Under the pieces are notes generated by a model, which saw nothing but the letters and a program-made list of their open reading frames with translations, was not told the DNA's origin and searched no databases. Shown here one piece after another: positions 27,389 through 36,593 of a stretch of 64,000 nt of DNA (position 1 is the first letter of the stretch; each line of letters begins with the position of its first letter). A program made the translations under genes and the position numbers. This stretch comes from Labrenzia sp. OB1 (GTDB lineage Bacteria > Pseudomonadota > Alphaproteobacteria > Rhizobiales > Stappiaceae), in assembly GCF_001624695.1 (NCBI RefSeq), contig NZ_JSEP01000009.1:124001-188000 (forward strand), read 5' to 3'.

Positions 27389-28075
27389 CTAGACCACCTT
27401 GACGGAGAGCTTGGGCAGATCCGCGATCGCGACTTCCAGCACATCGCCGCGCTCAACCGGGCCGACCCCCGCCGGGGTTCCGGTCAGAATGACATCTCCG
27501 GCGGCCAGTTCGAAATAATTCGAGAGGTAGGAAATCATTTCGGGGACTTTCCAGATCATCTGGTTGAGGTCGCCGTCCTGTTTGACCTCGCCGTTCTGGG
27601 TAAGCCTGATCGAACCGGCGTCCTTGTGGCCGCACTCGGCGACGGGGACCAGGTGGGTTATCGGAGCGGATTTCTCGAAGGCCTTTCCGATTTCCCATGG
27701 GCGGCCCATTTTCTTGGCCACGCCCTGCAGGTCACGGCGGGTCATGTCGAGCGCGGTGGCGTATCCGTAGACGTGATCAAGCGCGTCGTCGATCTTGATG
27801 TTGGTGCCGCCCGATTTGAGAGCCACGGCCATTTCTGCCTCGAAGTGCACGTCTTCTGTCTGGACCGGGTAGGGAAACTCGTTCGAGACAACAAGGTTGT
27901 CCGGGTTCTTTTGAAAAAAGAAAGGGGGGTCCTTGTCCGGGTCGTGTCCCATTTCGATCGCGTGCGCGGCGTAGTTCCGGCCGATGCAATAAACTCTTCG
28001 AACCGGAAACCGGCTATCGGTTCCCTTAACGGGCAAAGTAGCGGCCTGTGGCGGCTCGATCACAAACTCAGACAT
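27389..28075 (-). CDS. Fumarylacetoacetate hydrolase (FAH) family protein
   Basis: 228 residues. YCIGRNYAAHAIEMG near the start and the metal ligands in HFEAEMAVAL and LTGTPAGVGPV are FAH hallmarks. The short single-domain form is that of acylpyruvate or fumarylpyruvate hydrolases and oxaloacetate decarboxylases. It probably cleaves a C-C bond in a 2-oxo acid, but the substrate is unknown. It is divergent from a GntR regulator and an ABC importer, which suggests one catabolic locus. Confidence 0.9.
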   Translation of the reverse strand: MSEFVIEPPQAATLPVKGTDSRFPVRRVYCIGRNYAAHAIEMGHDPDKDPPFFFQKNPDNLVVSNEFPYPVQTEDVHFEAEMAVALKSGGTNIKIDDALDHVYGYATALDMTRRDLQGVAKKMGRPWEIGKAFEKSAPITHLVPVAECGHKDAGSIRLTQNGEVKQDGDLNQMIWKVPEMISYLSNYFELAAGDVILTGTPAGVGPVERGDVLEVAIADLPKLSVKVV

Positions 28076-28139
28076 TCAACACCTCTGCTTGTTCTGGTTC
28101 TGCATTGAGACGAACCCTTACCGATTTTCAGATCAATCA

Positions 28140-28230
28140 CAACCAATTTCTTTTATTTGGATTTCTTCTTGCAATATAGCAATGATTGAGGATTAATCAG
28201 ATGATTGATCCTTAAATTGGTTGATCAATT
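28140..28230. promoter_or_regulatory. Paired operator-like palindromes between the FAH and GntR genes
   Basis: A 22-bp imperfect palindrome at 28190-28211 matches its own complement at all but the centre and one symmetric position (GGAT-AATCA-TGATT-ATCC). In addition, CAACCAATTT at 28140-28149 and AAATTGGTTG at 28214-28223 are exact inverted repeats 64 bases apart, and AATTG/CAATT flank TTGATCAA at 28215-28230. GntR/FCD regulators bind short inverted repeats, often in their own promoters. Control of both divergent units is inferred. Confidence 0.55.
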
Positions 28231-28269
28231 TACTGATTGACCGCAGATTTTGAGCGAAAGGAAACGCTG

Positions 28270-28959
28270 GTGCTCACCCGTCCGGAAACGGCAGCCCGCA
28301 GTGAAGCGGTCAGGCTCCTCAAGGATTTCATCGCTGAGCACAGCTTTGCGCCCGGAGACAGATTGCCGGCCGAGCGCGAGCTTATCGGCCGGCTGGGCAT
28401 GACGCGGAGCAGCCTGCGAAAGGCGCTGGACAGTCTTGAGCACGAAGGGGTTATCTGGCGCCATGTCGGCAAGGGTACGTTCATCGCGGGCCAGGACGAC
28501 GGGATGGACATCGGGCTGCTGTCGGACATCGGCCACCAGATTACACCGGTCAAGATGATGCGGGCCCGGCAGTGTATCGAGGCGGTAATCGCCCGGGAAG
28601 CGGCGATCAACGCCTCCAGGCAGGCCGTCAGGAAGATCATACAGATCAAGGATCGGGCGAAGGCGGCGTTGAGCTGGGAAGAATACGAGGCCCAGGACGA
28701 CCTGTTTCACTACGCGATCGCCGAAGCCACGGACAATATCCTGCTGCTGGCCCTTTTCGATCAGCTCAACAAGGTTCGCCGTGCCGTGGCGGTCAACACC
28801 GTCATCCGCGAGACCACGCGGCCGCCGGAGCACCATACAAGTTTCGAGGAACACGACCGGCTCTGCAAGGCGATCGAAGAGCGCGACCCCAAGGCCGCGC
28901 ATGATGCCATGTGGCAGCACATCAGCTCCGTTTCCGCGCGTCTGTTCGGGGAAATGTGA
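28270..28959 (+). CDS. GntR/FadR-family (FCD) transcriptional regulator
   Basis: 229 residues from the GTG at 28270, which lies seven bases after AAGGAA; a TTG at 28237 is an alternative. The N-terminal winged helix (LPAERELIGRLGMTRSSLRKALDSLEHEGVI) is followed by a helical FCD ligand domain with His and Asp residues typical of metal-assisted binding (YEAQDDLFHYAIAEATDN, HTSFEEHDRLCKAI). It probably represses or activates the importer genes downstream and the divergent FAH gene. Confidence 0.9.
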   Translation: MLTRPETAARSEAVRLLKDFIAEHSFAPGDRLPAERELIGRLGMTRSSLRKALDSLEHEGVIWRHVGKGTFIAGQDDGMDIGLLSDIGHQITPVKMMRARQCIEAVIAREAAINASRQAVRKIIQIKDRAKAALSWEEYEAQDDLFHYAIAEATDNILLLALFDQLNKVRRAVAVNTVIRETTRPPEHHTSFEEHDRLCKAIEERDPKAAHDAMWQHISSVSARLFGEM

Positions 28960-29054
28960 AGACACGTTTTTTCGGGGGGCACGACCGAGCCAAAGAAGCC
29001 GGCGGCCGTCACGAAACAATCGGACCCGAGAGGTCCACATTCGGGAGGAGAACC

Positions 29055-30032
29055 ATGAAAACTTTCTTGCGCAAACTGGGTGCGGCTGCAGCGGCCATTC
29101 CGCTTGCGGTGGCCCTGCTGGCAAGCCCGGCCGAAGCTGCCGGCAAGATCAAGATCGCGCTGGCGGAAACCCCTTCGGACGAGCTTGCGGCCTTCTTTGT
29201 CGCCCTCGACCGGGCGAAGGCCAACGGCCTCGATTACGAATGGACCGCTTTCTCTGACGAGGAACTTGCCATTCAGGCGGTGCTGAGCGGCCAGATGGAC
29301 ATCGGTTTCGGTACGCCCTATGCCGCCATGCAGCGGTCCAAGGCGCCGATCCGGATCGTGTTTCAGTTGTCGAAGCTGAAGTTCTTCCCGGTCACGTCGA
29401 AGAAATACGACACGCTGGAAGACCTGAACGGCAAGCCGATCATGCTGCATTCGCGCGGCGGCGGTACGGACTCCATCGCCAATGTGATCGAGGACAAGGT
29501 CGGCATCGAGTTCGGTGACCGCTCCTATGTGCCCGGTTCGTCAAACCGGGTGGCGGCGCTTATGGCCGGTCAGACCGATGCGACGATCATCGATCTGTCC
29601 AACAAGAACAAGATCATGAAAATCGCCGGGGAAAAATTCAACGTCCTGCCGATGTTCGAGGTCGAAGCCAGCGACGAAGCGCTTTTCGCCAACCTTGACT
29701 GGATCAAGAACAACGAGAAGGACGTCGATCTCTTCGTCAATGCCCTGCTCAGCGTCTGGCAGGACATGGCCAAGGATCCGACGATCATTTCAAAGGAAAC
29801 CGATCCGAACGGGCCTATCGGCCAGCTTCCGCCGGAAATCCTCGGCAATCTGGACGAGTTCTACACGGCGGCTGTCGAGGGCGGTCTCTACGACCCGAAT
29901 GGCGGCGGAGCGAAAGCGGCCCAGGCGGATTTCGACTGGTATTCTCGCGCCGGTCAGCTTGAGGGAGATCTCTCGTCGCTGAACGTCGAGAATTTCTGGT
30001 ACCTCGAGCCGCTTAAGAACGCGGCGAAATAA
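29055..30032 (+). CDS. ABC importer substrate-binding protein, NitT/TauT (SsuA/THI5-like) type
   Basis: 325 residues with a signal peptide to about residue 28 (LLASPAEAA). The mature part is an SsuA-like binding protein: IALAETPSDELAAFF, GQMDIGFGTPYAAM, DLNGKPIMLHSRGGGT and a hinge near SSNRVAALMAGQTDA. GGGAGGAG precedes the ATG. Relatives bind sulfonates, nitrate, pyrimidines or aromatic acids; the ligand is unknown. First of four transporter genes. Confidence 0.9.
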   Translation: MKTFLRKLGAAAAAIPLAVALLASPAEAAGKIKIALAETPSDELAAFFVALDRAKANGLDYEWTAFSDEELAIQAVLSGQMDIGFGTPYAAMQRSKAPIRIVFQLSKLKFFPVTSKKYDTLEDLNGKPIMLHSRGGGTDSIANVIEDKVGIEFGDRSYVPGSSNRVAALMAGQTDATIIDLSNKNKIMKIAGEKFNVLPMFEVEASDEALFANLDWIKNNEKDVDLFVNALLSVWQDMAKDPTIISKETDPNGPIGQLPPEILGNLDEFYTAAVEGGLYDPNGGGAKAAQADFDWYSRAGQLEGDLSSLNVENFWYLEPLKNAAK

Positions 30033-30092
30033 GCTGCTTGCCCGGCCGCCGGCCTGTCCGGCGGCCACCTTTCCAAATCAGCGAAATCAGGA

Positions 30093-30863
30093 ATGTGGCT
30101 TATGATGCGCCGTTCCCTCTGGCTCAAGATCGTATCCGCCGTGGTGCTCTTCGGGGCCTGGCAGATCGCGGGAATGATCCCGGTCAGCTATGCCTTTCCG
30201 ACCTTCTTCGAATCCATGGCGGCGCTCATCCGCATGGCCGGCGACGGCACGTTGCTCACCGCCTATATCGAAACGCTCCGCCCTCTGGTGGTCGGCGTCG
30301 GCATCTCCGCCTTTCTGGGGATCGGCCTGGGTTTGTGGATCGGGTTGAGCGCAAAGTTCGACTGGCTGTTTTCACCGATCTTCATCGTCATGCAGGCTGC
30401 TCCGCTGGCGGCGCTCATCCCGCTTCTCGTCATGGCCTATGGTATCGGGCTGACCTCGAAGGTGTTTGTTGTCTGCATCATGGCGATGCCGGTCATCGTT
30501 CTCAACACGGCCAGTGCGGTGCGTAACACCCCCGCCTCCCTGAAGGAGATGGGCAGATCCTTCATGGCCTCCGATACGAAGATCATGCTCAGGATCATCA
30601 TTCCCGCCGCATCGCCCGTGATCTTCAGCGGTCTCAGGCTCGGGGTTTCCGCCGGCTTCATCGGGGCTATTCTCGCCGAATTGAAAATCACGCCGACCGG
30701 TGTCGGCGATATCATCACCTACAGCCGTTCGATCGCGGATTACCCCGCCATGTATGCGGCAATCTTCTCCATCATCCTTCTCGCCGTCCTGTTCCTGAAC
30801 TTCCTGGAGCGGCTCGAAGTGTATCTCTTTGAAGGAAATGTCCGTGGTTATGCCTCAGATTAA
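30093..30863 (+). CDS. ABC importer permease (first), NitT/TauT type
   Basis: 256 residues, about six membrane helices. The cytosolic coupling loop EMGRSFMASDTKIMLRIIIPAASPVIFSG contains the EAA-like motif. The start may be any of the ATGs at 30093-30105; the first gives MWLMM. Its C-terminus overlaps the start region of the ATPase gene. It forms the membrane channel with the ATPase and the second permease. Confidence 0.9.
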   Translation: MWLMMRRSLWLKIVSAVVLFGAWQIAGMIPVSYAFPTFFESMAALIRMAGDGTLLTAYIETLRPLVVGVGISAFLGIGLGLWIGLSAKFDWLFSPIFIVMQAAPLAALIPLLVMAYGIGLTSKVFVVCIMAMPVIVLNTASAVRNTPASLKEMGRSFMASDTKIMLRIIIPAASPVIFSGLRLGVSAGFIGAILAELKITPTGVGDIITYSRSIADYPAMYAAIFSIILLAVLFLNFLERLEVYLFEGNVRGYASD

Positions 30864-31650
30864 AGAAGCCGACGTGCCCGACATGCCGCCGCAATCCGAC
30901 AACGCCGTCGTAGCCCGGGGGATCTCCAAGACCTACGGCTCCGTGGAAGCGCTGAGAGATCTCTCACTGGAATTTCCCCGTGGTCAGCTCACGTCCCTGC
31001 TCGGGCCGTCGGGCTGTGGTAAGACAACGCTGCTGAAGATCATCGCCGGGCTCTTGAAGCCCAATTCCGGCGAGATTGAAGTCAATGGCAAGCCCGTAAA
31101 GGGGCCAGGGCCGGATCGTGCCTTCGTCTTTCAGGATTTTGCGCTGATGCCCTGGGCGAATGTCCTGCGTAACGTGGCCTTCGGCCTGGAGTTGCGCGGG
31201 GTGGCAACATCCGAACGCGAGGCAATTGCCGAGAAGTATATCGCCGAGGTGGGGCTTGCGGGGTTCGAGAAAAGCTATCCGCACCAGCTTTCCGGCGGCA
31301 TGCGCCAGCGTGTCGGTCTTGCCCGCGCCCTGTCTGTCGATGCGGATGTGCTGTTGATGGACGAGCCGTTTTCCGCCGTCGACGAACAGACGAGGCGCAA
31401 GTTTCAGGAAGATCTGCTCAACCTTGTGCAGAATGAGAACAAGACCTTCATTTTCGTCACCCACTCGATTGAGGAGGCGGTCTATGTCTCGGACCAGATC
31501 GCGATCCTGCTGCCGCGCCCGAGCCGGGTGTCTGAAATCATCCGTCCGACCGACCTGAGGCACAAGAATGTCGACAATATCCGCCGTGATCCTGAATACC
31601 TGGATATCGTCGACAGCATCTGGGCCTCTCTGCGCAGCTACGTGGAATAG
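30844..31650 (+). CDS. ABC importer ATPase, NitT/TauT type
   Basis: About 268 residues. Walker A GPSGCGKTT, signature LSGGMRQR, Walker B LLMDEPFSAVD and the switch His in VTHSIEEA are all intact. There are three start candidates: ATG 30838, GTG 30844 and ATG 30850. I prefer GTG 30844 because AAGGAA lies seven bases before it. It overlaps the first permease. One ATPase probably serves both permeases. Confidence 0.9.
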   Translation: MVMPQIKEADVPDMPPQSDNAVVARGISKTYGSVEALRDLSLEFPRGQLTSLLGPSGCGKTTLLKIIAGLLKPNSGEIEVNGKPVKGPGPDRAFVFQDFALMPWANVLRNVAFGLELRGVATSEREAIAEKYIAEVGLAGFEKSYPHQLSGGMRQRVGLARALSVDADVLLMDEPFSAVDEQTRRKFQEDLLNLVQNENKTFIFVTHSIEEAVYVSDQIAILLPRPSRVSEIIRPTDLRHKNVDNIRRDPEYLDIVDSIWASLRSYVE

Positions 31651-31659
31651 GAGGGACCA

Positions 31660-32412
31660 ATGACACTCTTCGGATATCGCCTTCCGGCCATGTCGTCGCT
31701 GCTCCTCTGGGCTTTGGTCTGGGAAATTGTCGGCCGGCTGGATCTGACCTTTTTCGTGCCGCCGCTGTCGGAGGTTCTGGTAACGCTGACCGCGGTGATC
31801 GGCACGGCGCCGTTCCTGAAAGCGCTGTCGGAGACAGCACAGGCGTTTGCGGCGGGCGTCTCGGCCGCCGTGCTGATCGGAATTCCGGTCGGCATCCTGA
31901 TGGGCAAGAGCCGTCTGATCGACGAGTTGCTGCTGCCCTGGGTGAACATGTTCCTGAGCGCACCGCTGACGGCGCTTGTGCCGGTGCTGATGGTGCTGTT
32001 CGGGTTCGGCATGAAATCGATCATCATCACCACGACGCTCTTCGCCATCTGGATCATCATCCTGAATGCGCGGGCAGGGGTGTTGCAAATCAACCGGTCC
32101 CTGGTGGAAATGGCGCGCAGTTACGGCGCCAACCCGTTCCAGGCCTTTTACAAGATCTATTTCTGGGCCGCGCTGCCTGAAATCCTTGGCGGGGTGCGCA
32201 TCGGCGTGATCCGGGCGGTCAAGGGAGTGATCATCGGACAGTTGCTGATCTCGATTGTTGGCTTCGGAGCGCTGTTCGAGCTCTATGCCAACAACTTCCT
32301 GATGGCTCACTTCTGGGCGGTGCTGATCGTGCTCTTCGCTCTTGCGTTCTCGGTCTCGGAAATCCTCGCCTATCTGGAGCGGCGGGTATCCTATTACGCG
32401 GCGAGTCGATGA
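31660..32412 (+). CDS. ABC importer permease (second), NitT/TauT type
   Basis: 250 residues, about six helices, with the coupling loop EMARSYGANPFQAFYKIYFWAALPEILGGVRIG. It differs clearly from the permease at 30093, so the transporter may use a heterodimeric membrane part, which is less usual than the single permease gene of classical SsuABC or TauABC systems. It lies nine bases after the ATPase stop. Confidence 0.9.
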   Translation: MTLFGYRLPAMSSLLLWALVWEIVGRLDLTFFVPPLSEVLVTLTAVIGTAPFLKALSETAQAFAAGVSAAVLIGIPVGILMGKSRLIDELLLPWVNMFLSAPLTALVPVLMVLFGFGMKSIIITTTLFAIWIIILNARAGVLQINRSLVEMARSYGANPFQAFYKIYFWAALPEILGGVRIGVIRAVKGVIIGQLLISIVGFGALFELYANNFLMAHFWAVLIVLFALAFSVSEILAYLERRVSYYAASR

Positions 32413-32425
32413 GCCCGTGACCTGG

Positions 32426-33694
32426 TCAGTCGTCTTCCAGGTCTTCAGTGTCCGGCATGAACAAGACGACAAGGAAGGTCAGAACGCCGGCCGCAACAAG
32501 ATAAAAGGCCGGAGCGAGCTGAAGATGGGTTTTGTCTATCAGGAAAGTCGCCACAAGCGGCGCGGTGCCTCCGAAGATTGCGAGCGGAATGTTATATCCG
32601 AGGGAGTAGCCCGTAACCCGGATCGATCTTGGGAACTGGGCGATCATCGCGGTCATCAACGGCGCGAAAAAGAAGGCCAGAACGATGGTCAGACCGAGTT
32701 GCCCGGCAACCACCATGAGCGTGTCAGGATGGTGCAGCAGCCAGAACATCGGCCAGGCAAGCACCGCTACACCGCCAGAACCGATCAGCATCAGGCTTCT
32801 TCGGTTAGTGCGGTCCGCGAGATAACCGACGCAGGGTAGGATCAGCATGAAAACGACCATGACGCCTGTGTTGATCGTCAGGGCACGGCTCTCCGTCAGC
32901 TTGCTGTAGTCGACCAGATAAGAGGTAAGGAATACGAAGGTCAGATAGAAACCAACGCCGTTGAGGATATTGCAGGCGATGGTCCTCAGGAGAGCCGGGG
33001 TGTGATTGCGGACGACTTCCTTGACCGGGACGCTGACCGGATCGTGTGGCGAGGGCGGCAGGTCCGTATCGTCAAGGCTGCTGCGGCTGCGGATCATGAA
33101 ACCCGTCAAGCCGACCAGAAGGCCGAAGGCAAAGGGAATGCGCCAGCCCCAGGTCCCCAACTCATCCGCCGGTAGCAGGCCTGTTGCCAGAGCCGCGACA
33201 CCGGATCCCAGGAGTATCCCGAAGACCGCGCCCACAAGGGCCCATGAGACAATGAAACTCCGCCGTTGCCTTGGCGCGATTTCATAAAGATAGACGGACG
33301 AGCCGGTATATTCCCCTCCGACGGACAGCCCCTGCAGAAGCCTGAGGAGAGTGAGCGCGATCGGCGCACCGATGCCGATGGTCTCGTATGTAGGAAGAAA
33401 CGCGATCAGGGTGGTCGGTATGGCCATCAGGGCGACGGACAACAGCAAGGCACGGCTTCGCCCCGCCTTGTCAGCGATATGACCCAGCAGCAGGCTGCCG
33501 ATGGGACGCATGAGAAACCCGGCGGCGAAAACGCCGAAGGTGCTGATAAGGCTTACGGTCGGATTGCTGTTTGGAAAGAACTGCTGGGCGAGGATCGGTG
33601 CGAGATATCCGTAAACGGCGAAGTCGTACCATTCGAGCGTGTTGCCTACTGTGCCGGCAACGATCTTTCTGGTGTTTGAATTGCCCGCCGCCAT
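32426..33694 (-). CDS. MFS transporter, metabolite:H+ symporter type
   Basis: 422 residues from the ATG at 33694 (GGGGGAAATGAC upstream); the longer frame from 33724 is unlikely. About 12 helices. GNTLEWYDFAVYGYLAPIL near the start and RPIGSLLLGHIADKAGRSRALL are typical of the proline/betaine and organic-acid symporter group. It converges on the ABC importer operon with 13 bases between stops. A related substrate is possible but unproven. Confidence 0.85.
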   Translation of the reverse strand: MAAGNSNTRKIVAGTVGNTLEWYDFAVYGYLAPILAQQFFPNSNPTVSLISTFGVFAAGFLMRPIGSLLLGHIADKAGRSRALLLSVALMAIPTTLIAFLPTYETIGIGAPIALTLLRLLQGLSVGGEYTGSSVYLYEIAPRQRRSFIVSWALVGAVFGILLGSGVAALATGLLPADELGTWGWRIPFAFGLLVGLTGFMIRSRSSLDDTDLPPSPHDPVSVPVKEVVRNHTPALLRTIACNILNGVGFYLTFVFLTSYLVDYSKLTESRALTINTGVMVVFMLILPCVGYLADRTNRRSLMLIGSGGVAVLAWPMFWLLHHPDTLMVVAGQLGLTIVLAFFFAPLMTAMIAQFPRSIRVTGYSLGYNIPLAIFGGTAPLVATFLIDKTHLQLAPAFYLVAAGVLTFLVVLFMPDTEDLEDD

Positions 33695-33881
33695 GTCATT
33701 TCCCCCAGGACGTTCGTTCTGCACTGGGAGAATTTAGTGGCTAACTCTTTACCATCCGTTTCGCAAAGCCTTGCGGCCAGGCCGGCTTGCGGGACACCGG
33801 CCCGCGCTGAAAAAATCGTCAGCCGCTTTTCGCCGCGCGCCATCAATCCGCACGACGTTGTTGCACCGGCTTTTTCGCGGT

Positions 33882-34982
33882 TCAGGTATTGAACTTGAAG
33901 AGCAGGATGTCGCCGTCCCTGACGATGTATTCCTTACCTTCGTCGCGCGCCTTGCCGGCTTCCTTGGCGGCGGATTCGCCGCCAAGCGAAACGTAGTCGT
34001 CATAGGCAATGGTCTGCGCCCGGATGAAACCGCGCTCGAAATCCGTGTGGATCACGCCTGCCGCTCCCGGCGCCTTGGTGCCTTCGGTGATGGTCCAGGC
34101 GCGGGTTTCCTTTGGGCCGGCGGTGAAATATGTGATCAGGCCGAGCAGATCGTAACCGGCGCGGATCAATCGGTCGAGACCGGGCTCTTCCAGGCCGATG
34201 GTTTCGAGAAATTCTTCCTGTTCGGCGTTGTCGAGCTGCGAGATTTCTGCCTCGATGGCAGCGGAGATCACGACGCATGCAGCGCCTTCTTCCCTGGCTC
34301 TGGCGGCAACCTTTTCCGAAAGCGCGTTGCCGGTCCCGGCGGAGGCTTCGTCCACGTTGCAGACATATAATACCGGTTTGGACGTCAGGAGGTTCAGGCC
34401 CTCCAGCAGCCGTGCTTCTTCCGCGTCGGCCACTTGCAGCAGGCGCGCCGGTTTGCCGTCCTGCAGAAGCGCGAGGGCGCCCTCCATGATCGGCAGCACA
34501 ACCTTGGCTTCCTTGTCGCCACTGCTGGCCTTCTTCTTCAGCGGGGTGATGCGGCGCTCCAGGCTCTCCATGTCGGAGACCATCAGCTCGGTTTCCACCG
34601 TTTCTGCATCGGCCAGCGGGTCGATCGCGCCTTCGACATGGGTGATGTCGTCATCCACGAAACAACGCAGCACATGTGCGATGGCATCGACCTCGCGAAT
34701 GTTGGCCAGGAACTGGTTGCCCAGGCCCTCGCCTTTCGATGCGCCGCGCACCAGCCCGGCAATGTCCACGAAGGTGATGCGGGTCGGGATGACCTCCTTG
34801 GAACCGGCAATCTTGCGGATCGCGTACAGTCGCGGGTCCGGAACGGCGACTTCGCCGGTGTTCGGTTCGATGGTGCAGAACGGATAGTTGGCAGCCTGGG
34901 CCGCTGCGGTCTTGGTGAGCGCATTGAAGAGCGTGGACTTGCCGACATTCGGCAGTCCGACGATGCCGCACTGGAAACCCAT
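33882..34982 (-). CDS. ychF: Redox-regulated ATPase YchF (OLA1-type GTPase fold)
   Basis: 366 residues from the ATG at 34982. G1 is GLPNVGKST (8-16); DIAGLVRGASKGEGLGNQFL is the G3 region, followed by a TGS domain ending in YIVRDGDILLFKFN. It binds ATP rather than GTP and associates with ribosomes. It follows pth on the same strand, the usual rplY-pth-ychF order of alphaproteobacteria. Confidence 0.95.
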   Translation of the reverse strand: MGFQCGIVGLPNVGKSTLFNALTKTAAAQAANYPFCTIEPNTGEVAVPDPRLYAIRKIAGSKEVIPTRITFVDIAGLVRGASKGEGLGNQFLANIREVDAIAHVLRCFVDDDITHVEGAIDPLADAETVETELMVSDMESLERRITPLKKKASSGDKEAKVVLPIMEGALALLQDGKPARLLQVADAEEARLLEGLNLLTSKPVLYVCNVDEASAGTGNALSEKVAARAREEGAACVVISAAIEAEISQLDNAEQEEFLETIGLEEPGLDRLIRAGYDLLGLITYFTAGPKETRAWTITEGTKAPGAAGVIHTDFERGFIRAQTIAYDDYVSLGGESAAKEAGKARDEGKEYIVRDGDILLFKFNT

Positions 34983-35102
34983 GAGAGGTCGCTTTCGGTT
35001 CGTGTCTTGAAACTGTTGCAGCGCTACATGCCCGAGCGCACCGGGGAGGTCAAGGGGCTGGACCGGCCGCCGCGCAGCAAGCAGGGCGGACCGCAGCATT
35101 CA

Positions 35103-35846
35103 TCAATTCTTGTCGCCCCCCAGAAGCCTCTTGAGCATGTCTGCCATGGGCCCCGATTTGGGTGGGCTGACCGGCTTTGGCCGGCGTGCCTGGTGGATGT
35201 GGCTTTGGCCCTTGGATCTTGCGGGTTTCGGTGTGTCCTCTTCTGCCCCGGCTTTCGGCTTGCGCCTTGCTTTTTCCGGTTCCAGCGCCAGGGTCAGCTT
35301 GTTGGCGAACTGGCTGTCCTTGCCATCTGCCAGAAGGCCGGCGTGGTCGGCGATTTCCGCCAGGAGCGGCTCGAGCCAGTCCCGGTCCGACTTGGCGAAA
35401 TCTCCCAGAACATGATTGGAGACCAGTTTCTTGTCGCCCGGATGGCCGATCCCGAGGCGCAACCGCCGGTAATCGGCGCCGATATGGGCAGTGATCGACC
35501 TGAGGCCGTTGTGGCCGCCATGGCCACCACCTGCCTTCATGCGGAATTTCGCCGGCGGCAGGTCGAGCTCGTCGTAGAGCACGACAATGTCTTCCGGTTC
35601 AATCTTGTAGAAACGCATGGCTTCGCCGACGGCGCGGCCGGATTCGTTCATGTAGGTGTTCGGTTTGAGGAGAAGCACTTTCTGTGATCCGAGACGGCCT
35701 TCGGATACCTGTCCCTGGAAACGCATGCGCCAGGGCTGAAAGCCGGAGTGGCGGCGATGGATTTCATCGACAGCCAGGAATCCGATATTGTGCCGGTTGC
35801 CTTGATATTTCGAACCCGGATTGCCCATACCGACGATCAGTTTCAT
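35103..35846 (-). CDS. pth: Peptidyl-tRNA hydrolase
   Basis: 247 residues. [18 protein letters not shown] with the catalytic His, and the Asn and Asp in NTYMNESG and [10 protein letters not shown], mark Pth. It frees tRNA from stalled peptidyl-tRNA. The protein is longer than the ~195 residues of E. coli Pth because of a basic, Pro- and Lys-rich tail from about residue 185, common in Rhizobiales. It sits between rplY and ychF. Confidence 0.95.
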   Translation of the reverse strand: MKLIVGMGNPGSKYQGNRHNIGFLAVDEIHRRHSGFQPWRMRFQGQVSEGRLGSQKVLLLKPNTYMNESGRAVGEAMRFYKIEPEDIVVLYDELDLPPAKFRMKAGGGHGGHNGLRSITAHIGADYRRLRLGIGHPGDKKLVSNHVLGDFAKSDRDWLEPLLAEIADHAGLLADGKDSQFANKLTLALEPEKARRKPKAGAEEDTPKPARSKGQSHIHQARRPKPVSPPKSGPMADMLKRLLGGDKN

Positions 35847-35875
35847 GGCACGCCTTTCAGGATCCGTCTTGAAAC

Positions 35876-35944
35876 GAAAAAGCAGCCGGAGCGGCTGCTG
35901 ACAAAGGGCTCTCCGTGAAGGAGAGGAGGCAGCGTGCTGCCTCC
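35876..35944 (-). terminator. Three tandem stem-loops between rplY and pth; the last is an intrinsic terminator
   Basis: Read on the minus strand: GGAGGCAGC/GCTGCCTCC (35925-35944), CTCTCC/GGAGAG (35909-35925) and AGCAGCC/GGCTGCT (35881-35899) followed by TTTTCG. The last one with its T-run is a terminator about 70 bases after the rplY stop. It probably reduces but does not abolish read-through into pth. Confidence 0.65.
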
Positions 35945-35969
35945 CGCATTTTTATAGCAGACCGCGAAC

Positions 35970-36593
35970 TTATTCGCTTGCCTCTTCTTCGGCAGATTCC
36001 GGAGCCTCGTCTTCGGTCTCCTGAACGCCTGCCGGCGCGGCGATCGTCGCGATTGTGAAATCACGGTCGGTGATCGTCGGATTGCAGCCTTCGGGAAGCT
36101 TGACGGCGGAAATGTGCAAGCTGTCGCCCGGCTGGGCCTTCAACAGATCGATTACCAGAGCCTCGGGAATGTTGTCGGCCGGGACGGTCATTTCAACGGT
36201 ATGACGTACGATGTTGAGAACGCCACCCTTCTTGATGCCCGGGCAATCTTCCTCGTTGAGGAAGTGTACCGGCAGGTCGACGGTCAGCGTCGCGCCCTTG
36301 GCGACACGCAGGAAATCAACATGCAGGACTGTGTCTTTCACAGGGTGCAGCTGAAAGTCCTTGGCGATGACCTGATGCTTTTCACCGTCGACTTCGACAA
36401 TACCGATATGAGTCAGAAAACCGCCCTTTTTCAGGGTGAGAGTGGTTTCCTTCATGGAAATGGTAATCGGCAGAGCCGGTTTTTTATCGCCGTAGATCAC
36501 GGCAGGTAGAAGGCCTTCTCGACGCAGTGTCCGTGCGGCCCCCTTGCCCACCCGGTCCCGTGCCGATGCCTTCAGCTCATAGCTGGCAGCCAT
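35970..36593 (-). CDS. rplY: 50S ribosomal protein L25/general stress protein Ctc
   Basis: 207 residues from the ATG at 36593. The N-terminal L25 domain (ELKASARDRVGKGAARTLRR) binds 5S rRNA; the longer CTC-type C-terminal domain follows, ending in an acidic tail. A longer frame from 36716 adds 41 unrelated residues. It is the first gene of the rplY-pth-ychF group. Confidence 0.95.
   Translation of the reverse strand: MAASYELKASARDRVGKGAARTLRREGLLPAVIYGDKKPALPITISMKETTLTLKKGGFLTHIGIVEVDGEKHQVIAKDFQLHPVKDTVLHVDFLRVAKGATLTVDLPVHFLNEEDCPGIKKGGVLNIVRHTVEMTVPADNIPEALVIDLLKAQPGDSLHISAVKLPEGCNPTITDRDFTIATIAAPAGVQETEDEAPESAEEEASE

Noticed and set aside
30964..32472. 502-codon minus-strand open frame opposite the ABC importer genes
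   Set aside because: It is a shadow of the ATPase and permease genes, rich in Arg, His, Asp and Gln, with no family motif.
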